DNA of 64,000 bases from the NCBI GenBank assembly GCA_008933995.1, contig WARS01000044.1:2686866-2750865 (forward strand), written 5' to 3'. Made by a program: the position numbers and the translations under genes. The notes under the pieces were generated by a model that saw only the letters and a program-made list of their open reading frames with translations, did not search any database and had not been told where the DNA came from. Below are positions 36,449 to 50,300 of this stretch, piece by piece. The stretch comes from Datnioides undecimradiatus. Its lineage: Eukaryota; Chordata; Actinopteri; Lobotiformes; Datnioididae. Position 1 is the stretch's first letter, and each line of letters opens with the position of its first letter.

Positions 36449-39400
36449 GTGTCACATCAACATTTTACATTTTTACATGAAACCAATTACTTTCGGTTTA
36501 GCAGTAAACCAGCCTATAAAATCCCTCTCTGTCAATGTGTAACTTGTCACACTCTTCAGCGACTGAGTTATGATAGACTGGGTGAGACAGCTGTAAGCTG
36601 GGAAGAAGGAAGGTATCAGCAGGCCTTAGTCATAAATCACACAATCAGCTCTGGGCCTCACACCAGAGCCCAGGAAACATGCTCACACTGTAAATTGTCA
36701 GCCAGCTCATGCCCTAAATTCCATATGAAACTCACACTGACAGCACCTTCCACTGTAAATCAGCTTGTAGATAAACCTCACTGTGAATCTGTCAGCAAGT
36801 CAATATAGTTTTCACAATCTGTGAGTAAGCAGGGTTCAAACTACAAGTGTAACGGGTCAGATTCACTGCAGGAATGCTACTGTCGAGCTGCGTCACTGCC
36901 AAATCATTTTTGGCAGTTTGTGACGATGCTGAGTGGACTTTGCCACAGCACTGAAACACACAAGTGTGGATGTAATGAACAGGCTACATTTGGGGCCCTT
37001 TCCCTCAGTCTCAGGAGCGTAAGCTAGTTAAAGCATGACGAAGGCCCGGAAACCCTGGGAAGGCAGGAAAGAAGCTAACGCCACATTCCTACACTGGATT
37101 ACTGAAGCTCAGAGCTCCTTAGACCTCACATATTCAGCATGTACACTCACACACAGACCCACACACACTGCACACACCAGGGGAGTTACTGCTAACACTT
37201 TTTTATTGTGGTTGCAAGTGAAGGAATTTGGCCAGTGTGGCCTTGTTATATGAAGTGGGAGTGGTTGTATATGTAAGTCTGTCATCTCTGTGTCTGTGCA
37301 TGGCTTTCTTTGAGATTAGTAACAAGATCATTGTTGTTTAGTCACATCAAACCCAGATATATTAAGTTGTCTCTCCTTTGTCTCCTCTCAGGCACCTGCG
37401 AAAGAAATGGAAACAAGTTCTTTACAGGGCAAACATACAAAGAGAACTGCAATTTATGGTATGTAAACCACTCTTTCTTTCTTTTCTACTTCTCTTTTAA
37501 CCTCTTAAATCCTGAGCTTCCCTTTTTAAATGTTCCCTTAAGTAGCTTAAAGTTTGGAAGAACATTTTCGCCCCTCACTTCATGTATTGACAAGTTCCCA
37601 CACTTCACATGAACCATTAGATGCTTAAATACTAAGTGAAATATCCAGGCCATGTTTTCATGGATGCATCATCACAACAAACAAATAAAAAAAAGGATAG
37701 GATATCGTGTGGATCACATTTTTATGGAATTCACTCAGAGGTGCAGTTCTTGGCATTCTTGAAACCTCCGGGATCAGCTCAGAAATTATAACCAAGTTTC
37801 AAGGGTTTACGAAATATGCTTGTGCACATCATGTGTTTTGAATAATAAAACCATTGGAGACTTCATGGGGTAATATTCAGTTTTTATATCCATGTTGTGA
37901 GTGGAAATCTTTTTATTTTTATACACACACACTGATGCTGTCTACTTCTTCCACTGCATGTCATAACACTTAAGACACAGAATAGTACTTTTTTATATCA
38001 CAGTAGGAAAATCATGGTGTAAACACTAAAATGAATAAGGACAAAGATCTAACTAGCTGCTTCAGTTTCAGGGTCCTGCTATTGTTCATGTGGGTTCACT
38101 GTCATTACTTACTGAGACACTAGAGTTACATCATTGTTAATGTTATTAGTAACACCTTGTACTTTACAAGTCAATATGACTGATGTGAAAAGGTTTATAG
38201 TTTAGTATGAGAGTAATGAGATAGTAGAGGAAGAAACACACATTGAATGCTAAGGAAACAAAGGGCTTCAAACCTGGGCTTGTTTCATGTTGAACGAGAA
38301 ATGCCAATAATCTCTGACAGAAACCTTGAGAACTTTAAACAATAGAAAGCAGTTAAAGTTTAAATGTCAAAGTCTATCTGTCAGTCAGTAAGCGCAACCC
38401 TTTAACCCAATATTTTAACATCTATTGGACTGATATCCAGGAACTTTTGTCCAGACTTCTATGCCCCCATCAGGACAAACATTTTGCTCGTCATCAGGCA
38501 AACATTTTCGTTTTGCACTAAAAACCTGCAAAACGTATAAGTAAGTTTCCACTGGTCTTAGCTAACCATGTGCAAACACTCTAAAATAAGATGGTGAACA
38601 ATGTAAATATCAACATCAGCAGTTAATTGAACAGGATGCTGATAAAGTCGGTTATTATCTCTCATAGGGCATTTATTGTTATGATCTGTTATGGAGTGTG
38701 TAATAAGCTTGGTCATCTGTGTAACTGGAGGAACAGTAGCTGTATAACTCTGAATAAATCAAAACAGCACCCATGCCAATTTTTCCCACCTCAGCGCTGT
38801 GGGTACCAACCTCTCCAACAGTGTCTTTCATATCCCCCCGCTGAGTAACGAGGCCAATTTAATCACAAATGAAAAGATTTCCTGTTGAGCTTCTGAACTC
38901 CCCAGAGTTTCTTTTTACGATGTAAATAAAAATCCACAAAACTGGGGCTGGATATTTTTATGCAAGACTTTCATTCTTGTTTTGACTCTTTGAGAGGATC
39001 TCCGTGATGCTGTTGTGTTATTTTCCCAAGCTCAGCGAAACTGATGGACACATTCACAAACAGCTCCTTGTTTTTGACCCTTGTTTTTGACATGAAGTTA
39101 AGAGTTTCTCAGTTGAGTATTTTAAATTATCTCTCAGAACATCTTTTATCTCCCATGGCCTTTCACACCCTGAGTGTCATTTTTCTGCTTGATATTGGTG
39201 GCAGTCAAGGAAAGGCGAAGTAGTTCTTGTGAGACTGGAAAAAGGAGGTGGAGAAATCAACTGAGTGAAGGCAGGAAGAGGGAATTCCTCACCTATCCTT
39301 CACTGTGGTTTCTCATGCCTGTGTCATTTGATGTTGCTCAAAGACCCTGCATGCCTGTGAGCATGCATACTCGCACACAGATGTTGATGTAACATCCATT

Positions 39401-42072
39401 TGTACATCTGTATTATATTTATTTTCATGACACCTCTAACCCAAACCATGCTGACCCCTGCTGATCTCTGTGTCCTCTGTGTTGTTTGACTGTTTGACTC
39501 CAGTAGCTGTGGTGTGGTGTGATAGTGGTGTGAAATATGACCTTTATCAATGCTGCTAAATTAGTTTTCTTCTTAAGGGCCTGATTGGTGGTTAGATAGG
39601 CGAGGGTGGAAGTTGATAAATGGCGGAGGTTGAGCAAACACAAGCTGTGCGGTAAAAATAGCCTGCAGTGTTCCAGGACGCCAGAAAACAGTTTATGTGC
39701 TAACTCTCTCTTTCATTGCCAAACAAAAGGGTCTTATGTACATACGCCCTCACATGTGCATGTTAGGGCCATACACATGGACACTTGAGAAATTGCACCA
39801 CAACTCTGGTGCAGAGGGACACACACACTCCCTTTTCCTACTCCCATTACTTCCACTTATTAATTTCCCAAATGTGTGTCCACCCAACTCTCAGAATTGG
39901 AGCAGCAGGGTGGAGGACATGGCTTCCGCTGTGAGTCGACAGAATCCCCCTTTTCCTCTGAAAGTCTTTTATTAGCTGTGGTCAGGCCTTCACTAACCAC
40001 TGATGGCCAAATGTCACAGATACAGTGAAAAAAAATCAGTGTCACAAGATAAAGTATAAACTTTATCGTTTTCTCCAGGGCAGATTGTGTCAATGCCAAA
40101 CAGCATAGACACACAGTACAACCTGACTGAAAAAGAAGTATCGAAGCAATGTTTAGTGTTGTCTGTGTGTGTGTGAAGGTGTACTATGATACGTGTGGCA
40201 GTCTTTTGTTGTGTTAATGGAATCTCCAGCTGAGGCTTTTTCCTCCCTGTGCTGGCATCCTGATAACTCTTTATCTGCTCCAGATGATCTGAAATGTGGC
40301 GCCTCCTTTTCACACCAGCAATCTCACACACAGCCTGAAGGAGCGGCTATCTCCACTTTGATTTGGCAGCAGCTCTGCTCTGTCTGCGAATATTTCAGAT
40401 TGGACAACAGCCAACGGCAGCATAGCCTTTCTAAGTTGAGGTACTCAGATGGCATAGATACGTCATGTCTGTAACACACACGAGCAAGGATCTGGAAGAA
40501 TCAGTGGTGAGACAATATACCTCGTGACACTCAGGTGCGTGTATTCTTATGCATGTATATATGCACGTGTGTGTATGGTCTCAGAGGTGATGAGAGTGTT
40601 TTTCTCTAATGAGAGGTGTGACGAAGAATGTGAAATATGGCTTCCTACTGTCCTTGCAGCTCTCATATTACTGTCTCAGTCAGTCTCTGTCCCCATGTCT
40701 CCATGGGCCTGGATCATTACTGTCCCTGTGTGTGTGTGGGTCTGGTACTATAACTGTGTGAATTTATTGCTGTGTTTGACCCACTGGCACTGAGCTGCAC
40801 GTATGTCTTCCTGCTGATGAGAGAGAGAGAGAGAGGCAAAAGGTCATTGTCTCTGTCCACCAAAGACATCAGGTGTTCCCTCTGTGGGAGGCTGAGCACC
40901 TGAGTTCTTGCACCTCAGAGACACAGTGGGGGAGTGCAGTTTCAGAGGTGATGCACACTATAGGTGTGACAAAAGGGGAATTTGGCCTCTTCATCAGTGT
41001 GTATTTGAGTTTAATGGGCAGGTTGCTCTCTCTGTAAACACAATATATAATGTACAGTGGACATTATGGATGGGAGTCTGCACACGCCTGTGTGGGAGAC
41101 ACCCCTCATTTTTCTGTCTAGCTAACAGACTCATTTATTATGATATTCCCAAATCGGCTGTTGACCCTCTAGCTGTTATACACATGTAATTTATAGTGGC
41201 TTAGTAACTTTATTTAACCAGGTGGTCTTAGTGAGAGAGACCTGAGAACATAAACATTCACAGTCAGACATCCAAGAAGTGAAGAACTCAATAACAAAGC
41301 TTTAAAAGAATCCGTCACCATCTACCTGAACCTAGCGCATTAGTGTGTGACTGACAGCACAATCCTATACAGTCTGTACAGCAACATGGAGCAGCCAGTC
41401 ATCTTGGCTTAGCATCTTAGCATAAAGACTTCTGGTAACAGTTCAACATGTTGTTACTACACTGTACAGATTAAACAAACAAGATGTAACAAGTTATTTT
41501 AAGTTTAGAGTTTTAGATGTGCCCGTAGGTACATTATATTACATTAGGAAGAACCCAGTCTTCATGTTATACTCAGCTGGCTGCTGGTGATAGCTTCATG
41601 TTAACTGTGCAGACATAAGACCCGTCCTCTTATGTCATTCTTGGCAAGAAGGCATATTTCCCAAAATGTCAAAATATTATAAGAAATAATAGAGCAGCAT
41701 TAAAGAATGTTTCTAGCTAAAATAAAGACACACAAACTGACTCTCCAATAGTTTCATGGTTTTAAAAAGTCACATGTAAACAAAACTGTTAGGAAATACA
41801 TGGGATGGAAAAGCCTGTAGATAGTTTGAGTTTCAAACTATTAATGAGAAAGTTTTGGGGACTGTGGTGAAACTGAAGCTGCAGCAGTTCTTTTTTAATG
41901 GTTTACTTTGAAGTAACTGTTGTTCTTATCAGTGACGATCTTTGTGAGTGAGATTTGTGTCTGCTACTGTGAATCCAGGACTTTTACCTTAAAAAGTTCT
42001 TTTGTTATGTTGTTGCCAAGTGCTTTTTCTTGAGTAAAGGGGCATGATACTTCCACCAATGGCCTTGCTGTG

Positions 42073-42117
<45 letters not shown>

Positions 42118-45100
42118 CTTCACAGTGAGTCATCAGAACAGTGAGTTATTTTTGAGCATCCCCAAAGTAAACATCGTTGTCATTAATATCCTGTTCTCTT
42201 ATCTCCGCTGTCATCTCCTCTTCATGACTTCTTCAGTCTCTTTGCATCCTTCTGACTAAAAATGGATCTGCGTTCTGCAGCCTTAAAAGGCTGAATGTCC
42301 CCTTTAACCTCTCCCTCTATTTCTCACCCCCTCAGTTCCTGACATTCTTCTCTCAATTAATTTCTTTTTTGGGAATTCCTCTGTGCCTTTGCATACTTGC
42401 TTATTTCAGATTGTCTTTTCTATTTTGTCTTTAGTATAAAACATAAAAGTGTTTTCATGTAATTACAGCTGCTCATGCCTTTTAATGGTCTCATCTTTTT
42501 GTTTTTCTGCTTTCTCTCTCCTCTGCAGTACATGTGGGACCACAGGACGTTGGGAGTGTGAGCAGAATGCCTGTCTGATGGATCCTGACATTATCCATGC
42601 CGTCAACAGAGGAAATTATGGGTAAAAAAATCACAACACAAACACCCGTATACACACATACGTGATGATATAATATGCTCTGCATTAAGATCTTAATTAA
42701 AATCGTGTCTTGTCCGTTGTTTTCTTCTCTTTTTTTGTGCTCTTAGGTGGAAGGCTGCGAACTACAGTCAACTCTATGGCATGACTCTAGACGAGGGCAT
42801 CAGGTACCGCCTGGGCACGCAGAGACCCTCCAAGACTATTATGAACATGAATGAGATTCAGGTACAGAACAGTCTCCATACTGAAAATTATTTCTGACAT
42901 TAATAGAACCACTTAAAGCCTTTCCCTTAAATTTCCCTTAAAGATCCACTTTAAAATGTGCAGAGAAAAGGAAGAAAGCTGAAGCTGAACAACATCATGT
43001 CTTATACAGCTGCACCATAAAAGCAAATGTTTCTTCTTAATACTACTACTACTTATTATTATTATTGACAATAAAAACAACAACAACAACAACAACAACA
43101 ATAATAACAACAACAACAATAATAATAATTGTCATTGTTGTTATTATGATTATTGTTATTATTATTATATACACAGCATTTTCCTAAAAATTCAAGTCTC
43201 TTGATTGATTTATTTTTTTGACTGTGGTCAAAAGGAAATTCTGTGTGTAAAAACAGGTCAGTAGCTGTTAATAAAATAAGGAAAGAAAAAGAAAAATTCA
43301 GTTTGTAAAGTTTTTTAATTTAAGGAATCGAAGGAAAGGAAGCCATGATTTAAAACCTTACTTGAAATATAAGTATGTGCTGTATGCCAGTCAGAAACTA
43401 GTGTTAATCAGTGTGTGAGTGTGTGTGACAGATGCAGGGCAGGGCTGTGGGTGTGTTGGAGCAAAGGACGTTTTGCCGACAGGTGAGAATGCAGAGGAAA
43501 AGTGTTGCAGATGAGGTCTTTGACTCCTTTTAAAGCTCCTGCACACTTCTTGTTGCTTTTGAGATATGCCGGTATGAAACCTACTACAACAAGGGAGCGC
43601 CGATCAAAACCATTTCTTCTTAATTTTGGTGGGTCATTGATGTGATGGTGTCTCCGCCTGGAACCTCAGCCCCCTGTGAGCAGCTTGGCCTTTGTTTACA
43701 TTTTCCCCAGACAGATTACATGAGATGGAACCAAAACATCAGACACAGACGATGGAGGAGATGGTGGCTGCATGGAGAATAAAGAGAAAGCTTCTCTTTG
43801 GTCTATACTTCCCCACCTCCATCTATCCATCCTCATCACCCCCACCACCCGTCCTTACCTCTCCCAGCATTCCTAGACTTCTCCCACCCCAAAATGAACC
43901 TCAACACTCCCCCTCCTTCTTCCATCATCAGCGTGTCCCTACCTGTGCCAGGAACCAGATCCCAGCCTCGCTGCCCATTCATAAATTTCTCTCTCCTCTC
44001 CTGTCTGTCTGTCTGTGGACTCCTGTGCACAGGATGGAAAATTAGGAATTCATGAATGAATGTTTCACAAAACGCACTACTCTTGCTGCCATTCTTCTCC
44101 TCTTTAATCACACCTTTAGGCCAAGTGTTTTAGGAGTCTGTGCTTTTGGACTTTGACCCTCCACAACTACAAACATCTGACCAGCAGCACATTCCTTAGT
44201 TATGTATCAGGTGGCTGTTCGCACTCTGAATGATGCACTATTAGTCAGAGGAATGCAGAACAGGCAGCCACACTGAGCGTGAGGGGAAAGCCAGCGGTAG
44301 AGAAGTGTGTTCACTGTTATCAGACATAACTGGGAGATTAGGAGAGCATCTAACCTGGAGTAAAGACTAATAGACGGAGTATGTTTGGCATCTGAAAAGC
44401 ACCTGTGAGGGGATGTTTGCAGTCACTGCTGTTAAATAGAGCCAGATGCCTCCATCAAAGTTCAGTTGGTTCAAATGACGCATTGAGTGTTATCCTGATG
44501 TAACCAAACAGCCTTATGGTTTCATGGAGAGGATCAAAGGTTTCTGTCTATTCTACAGGTCAGAGATTGACACTGGGCCAAATGGGCCTTAATTGCCCGT
44601 GAATAAATCCCTTCTACTGCAGGGTTGATTAGTGGACTTATGTAACTTGCCCATGATGCAAACCTGTCATACAAAGCAGTCCACAAGTATTTTAACTGCC
44701 ACTGTTAGTTTGTGTTCTGTTGTGGGCAAACAGTTTGTCAGTTTCAAACAAGTTGTTTAATATTTGACTCTCTCACTTATGATAATACTGGGTTTGATGA
44801 TTTCTGAATGATGGTACTGCAGGGATTTCTGAGCTTATTGTTGCAAACCTGTAACAACTGTCTCCCTGTCTTTTCTGTCAGATGAACATGGATCCTCAGA
44901 GAGACCATCTGCCTCTCTACTTCAACTCAGCAGAGAAGTGGCCAGGAAAGATTCATGAGCCGCTGGACCAGGGCAACTGTGCCGCATCCTGGGCTTTCTC
45001 AACTGCAGGTAGAGCAGGGATGAAATAAAGGGATAAACTATATGATATCGAACTAATTTTGATATATTAGACAAATTGCTGGCAGGTTTAAACTACATGT

Positions 45101-47098
45101 TTCATTATCCATGACCTGCAAAACAAAATTGATTAAACTATAAAGTGAGAGCAAAAGGTTTTTGTCCTTACATTTTTTAACATTGCCTGTCTTCTTCACT
45201 AGCTGTGGCATCAGACAGAATCTCTATTCAGTCAAAGGGTCACATGACTCCTCAGCTGTCCCCCCAAAATATTATTTCCTGTGACACCCGCAACCAAGGA
45301 GGCTGTGCTGGGGGACGCATCGACGGAGCCTGGTGGTTCCTCCGGCGTCGAGGGTGAAGACTTCTTTTTATATACACACAAAATTCTCAGCACAGCATAC
45401 AAAAAGCTTTGGTAATTGTTTGATAACATTTTTACCTGTCCTCTCACAGAGTGGTGACAGAGAACTGTTATCCGTACCGACCCCCACAGCAAACTCCAGC
45501 GGAGGTGGGCCGCTGTATGATGCAGAGTCGGTCAATTGGCCGGGGGAAGAGGCAGGCCACTCAGCGCTGCCCCAACACACAGAACTACCAGAACGACATC
45601 TACCAGTCCACACCGCCCTACAGGCTGTCATCCAATGTAAGAAACACACAACAACAGAGATACACAAAACCTCACATACAGGCCTTCTGTACGAGTGTAT
45701 GAGTTCACCTCTGGACCAGTAGTAATAGAGTTTTCATGTGCTTGCTGTACATTTTTTGACTTCCTCGTGCTGCAGGAGAGTTTAATCTCTCTCACGTGTT
45801 ATTACAGTATGTGTTTTTGCAGACTTTCCTCATGCATACTTGACTCAGTTGTGAATGGCCATGGGAATGTGCAGGATTAAGTGCTCGACAGCACTCTTCA
45901 CTGACTTTATAAAGGGCAAGAAGTATTTACCTGCATGACTGCCAGCTTTCATAGTCCGGGCAGATTTAGGACTGAGATGGCTAATTGAAAAACAATACGG
46001 AATTAAAAATTAAGTCTATTTTTGTTTGTAGTTAAATAATTTTGGCTTTACATATACTGGACATTCTTGCCAATAAGTGTATTAAACTGATTCACAGAGT
46101 GCACTTTGGATAATAGTTTTCTACAATCGTCTCTCAAAAGTGTATCTGAATTAGATTTCTGTGAATGCATGCTGATATTAAATTACTCAACTCTTTCATG
46201 CTCAGCCACAATTGTGTTAATAATGAGTTGAGTAGAACAGAATCAGTTGATATCAGCTGTGAAAAAATTGTAAAGTTTAAAAGCTGTTTGACATCAAGTC
46301 CACTTCATGTCAAGATCACCTCTGCCCTTCTATTTTAGCACAAAATATCAAGTAACGTTCATTGAAACTGTTTCCAGAAGCTGTCTCTGCATGCATCTCC
46401 TCCGATTCAAAGCCAACCACTGAGCTGCAGCCAATATACGGTTTTATTAGTCTGCATCTATCACGGCTAAATGATGGCTAATGTCTCTTAAAATCATTAC
46501 AGCCTGTTGTTTCTGTCTCCCGATGGCCTGTGAAGTCAATAAGCCAGGCATTAAGGCCAGGAGGCCCCGCTGGACTCAATCTTGTTATCTGACTTTTAAC
46601 ATCCAGAGGGGGTTGTTTTCATCCTCTCCATTTCACTGATGTGTAATGATCTCTCTGTCTGTCTCTCTCTCCACTGCCCATAAATTGTTCCTTCAATCGT
46701 CTCTCTCAGGAAAAGGAGATCATGAAGGAGATTATGGATAATGGCCCTGTGCAAGGTGAGGCGAAACTTTTACATAACATGTTTGTGTTAACGTTTGTTC
46801 CAGAGTGAGTGCCACTTTTTTAAAAAATGGAAACAACTCAGCAGTCCCATGGGACACGTAAAGCTGAACACATGCACCTTGAAGCCTTGTGTTGAGTAAC
46901 TGACCCCGGATGATGTCATGTTTGACCTAGTCATCCTTATAGTTTTGCCCCACGTTTCAACTGTGACCTCAGTCACCTGGTCAAAAATGATGGGCCCTCA
47001 TGTCAGTTTGGTCAAACTGACCTCCCTTTACAAGCCCGCCTCACTGTCTGGTGCCCATCTGGACCATTGTCAAGTCCACATGAATAGAGGAGTCGTGA

Positions 47099-47132
<34 letters not shown>

Positions 47133-47244
47133 GGAACTCTCTATGAGCCTTTGCCAGCCTCTTGTTTCATTGTTCAGCAGTACAGGAAAACTTATTGGCT
47201 TCACGTCAAGTTTCCTTTTGAGTTTCTCTGACACAAAAGCATTA

Positions 47245-47303
<59 letters not shown>

Positions 47304-50300
47304 TGTGGGGGGTGGAGGTGGAGTCTGTTCTCAGCCAGAGAACAGACTGTTTAGTGCAGGTACAACTCCAAAAGAGGGAAGTTCTCAGCTGTACATCTGT
47401 AGAGTTACTCCTATTGAGCTTGAACAGGAAAGTCACAAGAGGTTCACAGCTGAGTTCACACTGGCAAGCCCAGACATCAGACAGTGCAGCTGCATATGTG
47501 TATGTGACTCAAGAGAGAAATTGGAATTTATTTGGTTAATTACTTTTTGATTAATCAATGTTTGAATAAGATTTTTATCGTTCCCTCCCATAACAGATTC
47601 AGAGGCCTTTATTAAAGATAGTCATATCCTGTGTGTGTGGGTGTGTGTGCATGTGCTGCCTACCCACAAAATCTCTGTACTTGTTTGTTCTTGCAGCTAT
47701 AATGGAGGTCCACGAGGACTTCTTTGTCTATAAGAGTGGGATCTACAAACACACTGATGTCAGCTTCACCAAACCTCCACAATACCGCAAACATGGCACA
47801 CACTCCATCAGGATCACTGGGTAAGATGAGTTAATATTAAGTCTTGTGTTTTGTGAACCAGTTAGTCATACATGGCCTTAAGTCAAAGTTTTACTGATTG
47901 CACAAGCCTGATTAGACTCAACATAAACACATTGGGTTTTGAGGTTTTGCCTTTTTGAGGATGAAAGCTTTTGTTCACAGTGTTACACAGACTTGGCCCT
48001 CATTCTTTAAGTGAATGTAGTCTGGACAAAAACATTTGCCTAAGCATTGATGTCTGGTTTCACTGTTTCTACATGCTCTACTGATGCCACTTCAGCAGAA
48101 AAAAGGTGATGTTAGGAATGAATCAGGTTTTAATTGAGACGATTTTCATATTAGGCTCAATTTAAACCTTCGCCTGCATGTGTGTTTGCACACAGTTGAG
48201 AGTGTACCTGTGAACAAGCCTTTTTCCCAGTCTATTGCTCATAGAGACACACCTTGGCTCCGCTTCTCTGTCTGCCCCAGACAAAGCACCCCCTCCCCTT
48301 TCCTCGTCTATCTAGTAACTACGGCAACCACAAATATGCAGGTGGGTAGACGGCCGACACACCTGGATTACCTGCCCCCATCACTCACCCACCGTCTGTC
48401 TCTCGTCGTTCCCCGTTCTCCTTCCTTTCCTGCCGCATCTCGCTCTGTGGTGTCTCCATCATCACTCCTGAGCCGGCCGTCTGACTCACTCCGCGTCCTC
48501 CTTCCTCTCCAAATCTGAGCCAAAATACTCTACTTATCATGTAGACCTTCCTGAGAAGGCAGGTGGTGGTTTGCTGCTGTTTGTATGTGTTGTTTAGATG
48601 GCAGCAAGAGGCCACGAGAGGCAGGAACATTGTTTTTCACTTGTATTTGACCATCTAGCCTGACCATCAAGTGTGCCGGTTGTGACAATGATACGTTGCT
48701 GCTAACTAGTCTCAATTTCCAAATTACAGAAATAAGCAGCTACAGTGTAATAGGTCTGTAAGGGGGGCTGAGGAATGTGGGTTTGTGTGCAGTATCTTAG
48801 TCAGAGCTCGTCCCTGACGTGAACATTGGTTTCTAATAATTAAAAACTCCAGACACAAGTTCTCAGTGCTACATTTAAAGCCGTCTCTCTACTTTTATCT
48901 GATTGATGGAGACAAAACACGACCACTTTACGAGCTGCTTTCATGTCTCTTTTTGGTGTGTGTGTCTTGCACATATATTTTATGACATCACATGGCATGT
49001 ATAGGCATGTGTACGATAAACACTCAGCCTCCAACCCCGTACTTAGCTTGTTTAAATCACACACTTCACAAGCATGTGCTCCTGAACGGTGCTCATGGAA
49101 AACTGTGGATGCACATGTTTGTGCAGATGTTTGGTCATGTCAGAATCACTGCCTGCCGCTATAGAAGTAATCATTTTAAAGCAGTATGTGAATAAACTAT
49201 ATGCACAGTGTGAGACGATGCCTCTCACTCTTTTGCTCCTTCTGCTGATGCTATCGTTCGCTGGGCAAGTGGATGTGAATGTACCCGCAACAGTGGAGGG
49301 AAGTGAGGAGGAGGGGAAGAGGGTGAGGGGGCAAAGTGTTTTGAGCTCCAACCTGCCAGCCACAGGCATCAGAGTGTATACATAGGCCAAATCCCACAGC
49401 GATGTGTCCCTTTAAGCCCAGTGCCTGGGAAAGTTTGTGGAAAGAGCATTGAGGTCCACTGTGGTGGAAAGGGCATTGTCTGGGTTGCTGATCCTGACTG
49501 CACCGGACAGAGAGAGGGGGATCAATGCTCGGAGAAGAGGTCAGGGGTGGGCTGAGGGGCGTCGGGGAAGGGTGGGGGAACATGGGCACAGTGGTATGCC
49601 CATCATTGTCCCCGAGTGAGCAAGTGAGCTGATTGGAGGCCAGATAAGAGATCAGCAGTGGTCCGATTCTGTCTGGCTCTGTCCATACTGATAAATATGC
49701 AGGCAGGCAGGCATGCATATGGGATCTCACACACACACACACACACACACACACCCACACACGCACACACACATTTGCAGGTGTATATGTGCCCTTGCTT
49801 GCAAATCCCATCTCTCCAGTCTCTTTCAGATTGTAGTTGGCATCTGTTGTTTACACAGCTGTTTTTAAATGTGTCAATGTGACGTCTGACTCCAGTCAGG
49901 GAAACACTGGGCTAATAAAGTCACTCGCTGATAGACAGTTGGCACAATCTGCCTGTGTTGTGGTGGCTGGCTACCGAGTTGGCAGAGTTCGAGACCAGCC
50001 ACTCTATTTCCCAGCATTCCTTTCCCTTATAAAAGATAACAAGCGATTGGGCACCGGGTGTCTCTTGGGAAACGAAAAGTCTGGAGTGCAAAAACAGGAT
50101 GGGAATTGGCTTCAGGAGAATGTTTTGATCCTGACTAGCAGAAACTGTGGGCGCCTAAAAGAGTTGGCTGAGCTAAGGCCAAAGTCCAAGACTTCATGGG
50201 AATTTATGGGCCTTTGCCAAAATTTCCTTAGAGCAAAGCTACACGAGGGGCAGAGGGTAGAGATAGGTCTGTAAATTCACATTCAGGCAAGTGTATTTGT

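Larger units (their letters stand above)
37459..42528 (+). other. tinagl1: tinagl1 intron 3, largest intron
   Basis: About 5.1 kb. It contains dispersed-repeat fragments at roughly 41200-41290 and 41370-41690, and a CA microsatellite at 42075-42115. No convincing nested exon was found. Confidence 0.8.
46756..47696 (+). other. tinagl1: tinagl1 intron 9 with two TG microsatellites
   Basis: Contains (TG)n at about 47098-47130 and 47247-47299. A long open frame across both is produced by the repeat itself (runs of Cys-Val) and is not a gene. Confidence 0.75.

Noticed and set aside
43800..44055. Open frames rich in Ser/Pro/His near 43.8 kb
   Set aside because: Produced by CCT/TCC/CAC low-complexity intron sequence in tinagl1; no phase-compatible splicing.
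46918..47550. 210-codon open frame on the plus strand
   Set aside because: It crosses two TG microsatellites, which give Cys-Val runs, lies inside tinagl1 intron 9 and resembles no family.
49251..49811. 186-codon open frame on the minus strand
   Set aside because: It runs through a CA repeat and low-complexity sequence in tinagl1 intron 10; no domain or splice support.
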